Assembly: GCA_025200525.1 (NCBI GenBank)
Contig: CM045761.1
Span: 39,936,190-40,000,189, forward strand
Direction of reading: 5' to 3'
DNA: 64,000 bases
DNA from: Camellia lanceoleosa
Taxonomy: Eukaryota; Streptophyta; Magnoliopsida; Ericales; Theaceae
Part shown: positions 56,822 to 64,000 of the stretch, in pieces
Layout of the letters: every line of letters starts with the position of its first letter
Position numbering within the stretch: the stretch's first letter is position 1
Program-made: the position numbers and the translations under genes
Notes under the pieces: model-generated
The model's input: only the letters and a program-made list of their open reading frames with translations
The model's database searches: none
Told to the model about the DNA's origin: nothing

Positions 56822-57533
56822 TGTATGAGCACGAAATAATGTCCTCGTATAATCCTGTTGATCAAGTCTGCGCTCCTCCAAATGTTGTCGCTTTACTCCT
56901 TGAAAACACAAACGTGAGCTAGCTGGCAGGTGTGTGTCGGATACCTCTCTGATGCCTAAGTTAGCAAAATAGACAAATAGACAAAAGTTTTATGTATTCG
57001 CGAATCAAAGTTGTGTTACCTCCACATAGGTTCTATTGTGAGCTTTTATAACTTTCACTTGGCACAATCCTAGTAGGATTCTTATTCCTCCATGTAGAGT
57101 CCTCCTAGGAATCATACTCCTAAAAGATAATGCTTATCTTTCAACACCCCCCTCACTACTTAAACCAAATGAGATAGTTTTACTCCGGTTGGATAACAGT
57201 ATAACCGAGCTAACACTATCTCTTTGTCATACTCAATCCAGCACCTTCACATGCAACACATAACTTGGCTTTTGTTCACTTGTATCTTGGTTTCCTGCTG
57301 AGACCTTTGACTGAGCTAACAAGAGCAAGGTTCACTATCAGAAGCCCAAATACCTCGGTTCCAAATACTATGACCGAGCTAATTACCACTCTGACCGTGG
57401 TGACTGTAACCATATTTGGACCGAGCTAACTGCAAGGTCCTTTCACTCAGCCCTTTTTACCGCGACCCACAGAACGACCCATTACCACGCCTTGGCCTAG
57501 CTCGGCCCTAATGCACATAAAAACTCCCTTTCA
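56822..57533 (-). repeat. Element 2 5' LTR (712 bp)
   Basis: It starts TGTATGAGCACG on the plus strand and ends CCCTTTCA. It differs from the 3' LTR by scattered substitutions, a missing ~20-bp local duplication and a few small indels, suggesting it is older than element 1. The minus-strand TATA (TATAAAAGCT) is at 57041-57050. Confidence 0.9.
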
Positions 57534-57936
57534 GATCTAATCATTAAAAAATTATCTTAGTTTATGCATAATTTATAAATCACTTGATCGACTTTTTATT
57601 AAATTGATAAATAACAAGTATTTTCATAATTAAAATAAGAAATATGCATATGTTTATGAATATTTATTAACAATTTTGAATTTGAGTAAAAAAAAATTAT
57701 ATAGTTATGTTTAAAAGTATTAAATGAATAATTAGGCATATTTATATATTAAAAAAATATCTAAATTGAGTCGCCCGAAATTTTGGGCCATATTTTGGCC
57801 TTAGCCTTACACTTAATCTAAAAAATTCATTGGTTATTATATCATAGTTTCTCAAATTGTGACGGATATGAGTTAGTTTGGGAGTTTCCAGTATAGGACT
57901 GGCTTAACCCTTAAGCCATCAAAGCCAATGCTTTAG
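57534..57936. other. AT-rich spacer, no gene seen
   Basis: Nothing recognisable between the LTR and the LINE target site. Confidence 0.5.
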
Positions 57937-58299
57937 TCCACAAGTATTACTAGTATTACTATTTTTTTTTTTTTTTTGATCAGCAAAAACTTTATTGATA
58001 TCCTCAAAACATACATACATATTGATTACATCAATAAAGAAAATGCCAAGAGCGAGAAGCATCACAGTGTATCCCATGATCCCAACTAGGTTGGCACTAA
58101 GAAAAACACCAAATCATTTGCTAACTCAAAGTCGAAGGGTTAGAGAGAGACCAAGCCCAACAATACAAAACAAATACTAAAGCCAACTAACAACACTGAA
58201 GAAACAAAAACCAAGAAAAAAAAACACCCACAACACTTCCACAACAGCAGCTCATCAGCATAGAACCTGCAACCAATACTCCCCCATACCAGAATGAGC

Positions 58300-61200
58300 T
58301 CATGAAGATCCTAAGCAAAACTTGACTTGTGGAAAATTAAACGCGACATCATTGACTGAAAATGAAGCACCCCCAAACTGAGATCTCATCCAAATTGGGC
58401 CCCCGAACTGAGATCTCACCTTGATACACTCACACAAAACATGAAAATTGGGCTGAACTGCCTTAAACACACACTCGTTTTTATATCTCCACACAGACCA
58501 CAACACTGCTGCTGGTAGAGTCTTCCACACCAGATTAACTTTCTTCCTAAACTTCCAACCCATCCACCAAAGTAATAGGCCATCAATGGATCTGGGAATA
58601 ACCTACTGAAAACCCCACCAATCAGCAATAATAGACCACAAAAGGACAATGAGGCATAGCATGGTTAATTGATTCTCTAGCCTCATGACAGAATAAACAA
58701 TTTAGGACATCTTTCCTCTCTAGAATTCCAAACCTTTGTAACAACTCTTTAGTTTTCAGTTTTCCTCTCCAAGCCAACAACGGGAAAATTTTTGCTTTAG
58801 GCGGTGAAAAATTATTCCAAATAAGATCAACTGATCTATGAATGGGACCATCATTAAGCACACCCCAAGCATAAACAAAATTAACCTTGAATATACCTGA
58901 CTCTGAAGACTTACATCCCAATCTGTCAGCAAAATCACTTCTGAAAACAGGGCCTGACCCTAGAGCAGTGATTAATCTATCCAACTCATCTTCTTCCCAA
59001 GCCCGAAGTGTTCTTTTGAAATTGAGAAACCACCCAGATTGACTATCTCTTCTAGCTACTTGTATACTCAATGAAATCTCTTTATCATTAACCAACTGGA
59101 ATAATCTAGGAAATTGGCTTAAAAGGTTTGTTGAACCCAGCCAAATATCTCTCCAGAAACTAATTCTTTGTCCATTACCTATTAAGATTTATCCTTGTAA
59201 AATTGGAGAATACTACCATTCCTTTGGGCCACTGATAAGATATCTTTCCAAATCTGAGGTATAGGACCATGAACATCCTTATCAGGGAACCATCTTCCCC
59301 TAACTGAACCATACTTCTTGCAAATAACCAGTTTCCATAGTGCCTCATCTTCTTACTTATATCTCCAGCACCACTTCAAGAGCAAACTATCATTGGCTAA
59401 CCTGATGTTTTTGATCCCCAACCCTCTTTGTTTCAAACTCATACAAACTTCATTCCACCTAACTAGATGCAACTTCCTACTATAATCTGAATCACCCCAT
59501 AAAAATGATTCTTGAATCCTATCAATCTCTTTTGCAACACACTCAGGTATTTTAAAAAGAGACATGTAATACACAGGTAAAGCAGACAACACAGACAACA
59601 CAGACTTAATGAGAGTGACTCTACCAGCAAATGACAACACTCTTCTTTTCTACTCGGATAACTTTTTCTTGAAATTCTCCACAACTGGCCTTCAAGTCAA
59701 TCTGCTGCTAGGGCTGGCTCTCAATGGTAGTCCTAGATACTTTAATGGTAATTTCTTGCTTAAACAATTCAATTTTGTAGCAAACTCATCAACCAACACA
59801 TTTGCCACAACCACCCCACACACAACACTTTTGGGAAAATTAATCCTTAAACTTGAGATTACTTCAAAACATTTAAGGATTCTTTTTATAGCCAATATTT
59901 CCAACCCTTCAGCCTCACAGAACAACACTGTGTCATCAGCAAATTGTAAGTGAGATATATTCAATCCATTATCACCTACTAATATACCTCTAAAAAGACC
60001 CATAGCTTTAGCTCTTGATATGAGTATATTTAGACCCTCACCTACAACATTAAACAAGAAAGGGGATAAAGGATCACCTTGCCTTAAACCTTTTTGTGGG
60101 AAAAATTCTGGTGATGGTGACCCATTGACAAGAGCTGACACTCTTGTAGAAGAAATGCATCTCTTTATCCATTTGGTCCAGGTAGTACCAAAACCAAAAT
60201 TCTCCAACATTTGAATGAGGAAATTCTAGTTAACAGTGTCATAAGCTTTTTCAAAATCAAGCTTAATGATTAGCCCCTTTTTGTTAGTCTTCTTCCACCA
60301 GTCCATAACCCCATTTGCTACAAGAACCCCATCCATAATATTCCTTCCACTTAGGAATGCTTATTGGACTCTATCAATAATTTTTGGCAACACTAATTTC
60401 AACCTGTTGGCTAGAACTTTAGCCACCACTTTATAGACTGAACTAATAAGGCTGATAGGTCTAAAGTCTTTAATTGAGTCTGGACTATCTACTTTAGAAA
60501 CAAGGGTCACAAAAGAACAATTAATTCCATTACCCAATACACCATTATCATGAAACTCTTGCATGAATTTCATGATATCATCCTTCATAAATTTCTATCC
60601 CTTTTGGAAGCAAGTGAGATTAAATCCATCTGGCCCCGGAGCTTTATTACCATCGCATTCCTTGATTGCTGCCAAGATCTCTACTTCTGAAAACTCCTTC
60701 ACTAAACAAGTTTGAATTTGACTTTGGTCAATGCTTCTAAACTCACCCCCTAATCTTGGTCTAATCTTCCAAACTTCAGTGAACAAGATTTTAAAGTGAG
60801 CTGCCATTGCCTGTTTTAACTCCATAGGGTCCTTATATAGAGTATCATTAATCTTCAATGAATCAAAGAGGTTCTTACTTTGCCTTCTAGATGCCATTAT
60901 ATGAAAATACCCGGTGTTTTTATCCCCCTTTAAGGCCCAGTTCAGTCTAGACTTCTGCAACCAGTTCCACTCTAGCCTTTTTCTAAGCTTCCACGCTTTA
61001 TTTCTGATTTCAATTCTTTGTCTAACTTCATATTCTATAAGATGTCTCTTTTCAGCAGTTAGATCCCACGAATGTAACTCAGCTTCAGCAGCTTTGAGCT
61101 TGGACTCCACATGACCAAATACTTCCACATTCTAAATTTTCAAAGCTTGTTTAAGTGATCTCAGTTTGACCATAAGTCTGAACCCAGCCCACCCTTCCAC

Positions 61201-61700
61201 TTGTGTACCAACTCAAACCTTTTTAACTTCTTTTAGAAAGTTGGGATGTAACACCCAAGCAGTGAAGAATTTGAATGGTTTGGGACCCCAATCCCTACCA
61301 TCTTCTTCAATAAAATTGGACAATGATCAGACAGTATTCTAGGCAAGCCTCATAACTTAAATTAAACCACACAAGCCACTCCGGATTCAATAGGAATCTA
61401 TCAATCCTACTCCAACATACACCTGTCTGTGAGTTACTCCATGTATATTTCCTACCAAGCAGAGGAACATCAACCAATTCAATATTATTTGAAAATTCAT
61501 TGAACTCTTGCATCTCCCTATCTCTTCTCACATAGCCTTTCCTTTCACTAATAGCTTTAATTTTATTAAAATCCCCCCCTAAACACCAAGGTTTTGGAAA
61601 GGATGCTTTTAAATTAGTAAGGACCTTCCACATTTGACTTCTATCTCTACAATCATTAGGAGCATAGACATTACCAATAACACAATCAAGACTATGAAAG
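58300..61700 (-). pseudogene. LINE ORF2: endonuclease, reverse transcriptase, zinc-binding C-terminus
   Basis: Minus-strand order: APE-type endonuclease (61633-61307: KPWCLGGDFNKIKAISERKG, YTWSNSQTGVCWSRIDRFLL, with the SDH catalytic block in a shifted frame near 61330); a linker (61128-60595, ending GNKAPGPDGFN); reverse transcriptase (FRPISLISSVYKVVAKVLAN, GLRQGDPLSPFLFNVVGEGL and the LQFADDTVLF box, FADD being the catalytic site); the thumb with SFAGRVTLIKSVLSVL and the CxxxG-type region; and the zf-RVT domain (PPKAKIFPLLAWRGKLKTKE, then LFCHEARESINHAM). At least five in-frame stops interrupt it. ORF2 nicks the target and copies the RNA in place (target-primed reverse transcription). Confidence 0.9.
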
Positions 61701-61751
61701 AACTTTCATTATTGAACAACTCTAACTGCAAAATCCCTTTCAGGTGCAGAC

Positions 61752-63779
61752 TTAAGTGCCACCATTCACCCCATTTTTGGCTAGTCTTTTCTCATCTTGC
61801 CTGTCCATCTCCATAATTTTCTGAATAACACTATCTTTATTATCCCCAAATTCATTACCCAAATCTTTCCCTATCTTCACGGTTGCTTGAGCTTCATTTC
61901 GGCTCAAAATCTGTTTATAAGCACCACTTCTGACTGACATAGATGAAGACATGACAGATGTTGCAGCTCTGAATATTGCTCCTCTGTGAAATCCTTTGTA
62001 AAAATGATGAGAAGATCGCAACTTCTTCTTTCTTCTTTGTCTTGGCTCCTTTACTTTACTACCCGAAGCTTGACCACACTCTTGAACTCTTGCTCTTTTT
62101 TCTAGAAATAAATGATCCCCAGTTAAGCTAACAAAAGTCACAACTACTTTCTTTCCTTTGTCTCTTCCATTTGCTGGTGATTGCGTAGGAACTGAGAGAA
62201 CATGACTTTGAGGATCCTTCTTTCCTTTGTCTGAACCAATACGAAAAGGCTGTTCCAATTCTGGGTCATCTACAACTTCAAGAGTAACCTTTGGTTGGGC
62301 TTCGTCCACAAGATTAATAGGATGTACTAGCTCAAATGGGCCATGATTTGCCATATTCTAGCATTCCAGACCCGAGCCTAGCCTATTACACCTCCTATCA
62401 TATTGGGCTTGGTTTAAAACCACCTCCAAATTAATATTGGGCCTAATAATTTTAGTTTCACTAATACTTCTCATCAAGCCCACTGACCCAACATTTTCCA
62501 CGACTCTATAGTGATCTACCTCATGCCTTTGTAATGATGTACTTTGTATGCTTGTCTTAGAACACGAAAAAACCTTCCGCCGTAATTTGGTTTTCCAATT
62601 CTCTTGACGTTTCATTGACAATTGAGACTGTGAGGGAGTTGTAGATGCCACCTTGCATGAACCCCTTCTCGTCCATGTCAACTCGTTGATGCTTTGCCAC
62701 CTTATCTTGATCATCCGAGTCATTATTTTGATCATCCTTGTCAGCATCGTCTTCTTCATTGTCCCTTTGTTTGAGCACAGAACTCTGATCACCGCTCTCA
62801 TCGCTACTCCCATTCACCCAGGACTTACTTCCATCTACAACCCTTATGGAATGGAGCCCATGACTTTGCTCAATATACTTCACCACTCTTATTGGATATA
62901 AAATACCCTTGCTCTTCATGGTAACCACATTATTAATAACTTCCATCTGTGATGTGAGAATTTCCACCTTACCGCATTTTAGTGATGCCATACTCAACGT
63001 TTCATCATGAATACTCACTATTTTACCCCACATCTCACCAATCTTTTGGAAATTTTTTGTATTCCACAGATTTGGTGGAATTCTATAACAATACAACCAA
63101 ATCAAACGTTCACAATCAACTACTATCCCTCTCTCCCATTTCGCTGCCGACTCACACTAGTCCTTAATCTATTTGGTGATGAAGTTACTTCTGTTCCTCA
63201 TTGCTTGAACTGATGGAAATGTTACATATGCTACTTTACCCCCACCTTCCTTAACTTCAATGTTTTGTAAACCTCTGTTCTGCTATTTCCATACTCTTCT
63301 GCATGTATACTTAGATCATTTTCCTTCTTCATCGCTTCACCTCTCACCATTTCAGCATACGTACTTCTTCCCCTTGGATCCCTAGCTACTCCATTTAGAT
63401 CGTTTATTGGTTCATGATATTCCTTTGACAGTTTCTCCTTGCCAAAATCAGCTTTCTTTACTTTCAGAATTTTGTTATCACACAAAACGCCATCTGTTTT
63501 CTGTATTACTACCTCTGCTGCTATTGGGCAATCAAACCTGACAAAGTCGAATCTTGATCTTGTTGCCTTTCTTCTTTTGTTTGGAATGAACACATCCTTT
63601 ACAACCCTAAAATTCGAAAATAGCAAGAACAACTCTTTTGGATTCATTGCTTCAGGTAGATCGTCCACAAACACTGTGTGAATACTAGAATTTGACCCAT
63701 GATTTCGACTTCATCTCTTAAACACTGGTTGCCAACCTCCTCTGTTAATAGCCACACCTCCTTCTCGACCACCAGCCAT
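61752..63779 (-). pseudogene. LINE ORF1: RRM plus DUF4283-like RNA-binding protein
   Basis: The ATG at 63779 gives MAGGREGGVAINRGGWQPVF. A TGA follows within 25 codons, one C-to-T step from CGA. The frame then encodes an RRM (VFVDDLPEAMNPKELFLLFS, FVRFDCPIAAEVVIQKTDG). Farther on (63105-62557) a WLYCYRIPPNLWNTKNFQKI block resembles the DUF4283 domain of plant LINE ORF1 proteins. A charged, Lys-rich C-terminus (62354-61752) follows. It probably coats the LINE RNA. Several frameshifts are present. Confidence 0.75.
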
Positions 63780-63858
63780 TCTTGGTGCACCCAGCTTCTT
63801 GAGCAAGTTCCCCCATCTATCGTGATCTGCCAGATTTACGTCTCCACAAGTATTACTA

Positions 63859-64000
63859 ATTAAGGCCCCAAATTTTTGAAAATTATAATTAAGGCCTATA
63901 TAATTTTATCATTCTTTTGCTAAAAAAAAGGCTCCACCCATTAAGAAAGAATGTCTAAAATTGTTATTTAAAAGGAGTAATATTATACAAATGAATATTT
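63859..64000. other. AT-rich flank, nothing recognised
   Basis: A short remainder after the LINE target duplication. Confidence 0.5.

Larger units (their letters stand above)
41263..57533 (-). mobile_element. Tat-type Ty3/gypsy LTR retrotransposon (element 2), 16.3 kb with two nested solo LTRs
   Basis: LTRs lie at 41263-41998 and 56822-57533. Minus-strand order is PBS, gag, protease, reverse transcriptase, RNase H, plant-type RNase H, integrase, then an array, then an antisense ORF, then the 3' LTR. Removing the two nested solo LTRs (42500-44855, 53695-55678) leaves about 11.9 kb, a normal Tat size. The gene set is more complete than in element 1 (gag capsid present), but stops and frameshifts occur throughout. 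The 5-bp flanks (ACCAT and GATCT) do not match, unlike element 1. Confidence 0.9.
57937..63858 (-). mobile_element. L1-type LINE, near full length, with 16-bp target duplication
   Basis: TCCACAAGTATTACTA occurs at 57937-57952 and 63843-63858. On the minus strand the element begins near 63842, has ORF1 (RRM plus DUF4283-like) and ORF2 (endonuclease, reverse transcriptase, zinc-binding domain), and ends in a poly(A) tail (T run at 57962-57977). About 5.9 kb, so not 5'-truncated. Frameshifts and stops show it is inactive. Confidence 0.92.

Overview
This is nuclear DNA of a flowering plant, probably a eudicot. Both protein-coding genes have plant-type exon structure, and the rest is AT-rich intergenic and intronic sequence packed with LTR retrotransposons, a LINE, a SINE and many MITE-like DNA transposons. 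No bacterial, viral-genome or organellar block was seen. The species could not be named.

Host genes. (1) Positions 1-1735 (+) hold the last two exons of a kinesin-5 (BimC-type) motor gene whose 5' part lies outside the window. (2) Positions 14528-27967 (+) hold a complete seven-exon acid invertase gene of the cell-wall class (GH32, 585 codons). It has the 9-nt mini-exon (24955-24963) that encodes the middle of the NDPNG active-site motif. Its first intron is 10.2 kb long and filled with nested transposons.

Region 1736-14430 is intergenic. A roughly 290-bp tandem duplication (2766-7135) has been broken by three different DNA elements. The region also has a CACTA mini-element, a tRNA-derived SINE with an 18-bp target duplication, a large AT-rich foldback element, a 190-bp tandem repeat, a LINE C-terminal relic, and an inverted second copy of one of the elements just upstream of the invertase promoter.

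Region 28984-38105 is a Ty3/gypsy element of Tat type on the minus strand (element 1). It has two 402-bp LTRs and a perfect 5-bp target duplication (CTCTT). The pol domains are decayed, gag has lost its capsid part, and an extra ORF runs antisense to pol. Region 41263-57533 is a second, diverged Tat element on the minus strand (element 2). It was interrupted twice by solo LTRs of one unrelated family (42500-44855 and 53695-55678), each with its own 5-bp target duplication. Region 57937-63858 is a nearly full-length L1-type LINE on the minus strand with a 16-bp target duplication and an ORF1 that starts with an RRM.

The most interesting architecture is in the two Tat elements. In each, the sense pol ORF (minus strand) and the antisense ORF (plus strand) converge on a tandem array of short, hairpin-forming repeats. 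The repeat sequences are unrelated between the elements but take the same position. The antisense ORFs share a phase-1 intron at the same place with nearly the same length (88 and 89 bp). The first array contains one double substitution that keeps its stem paired. All element ORFs carry stops or frameshifts, so neither copy is autonomous.
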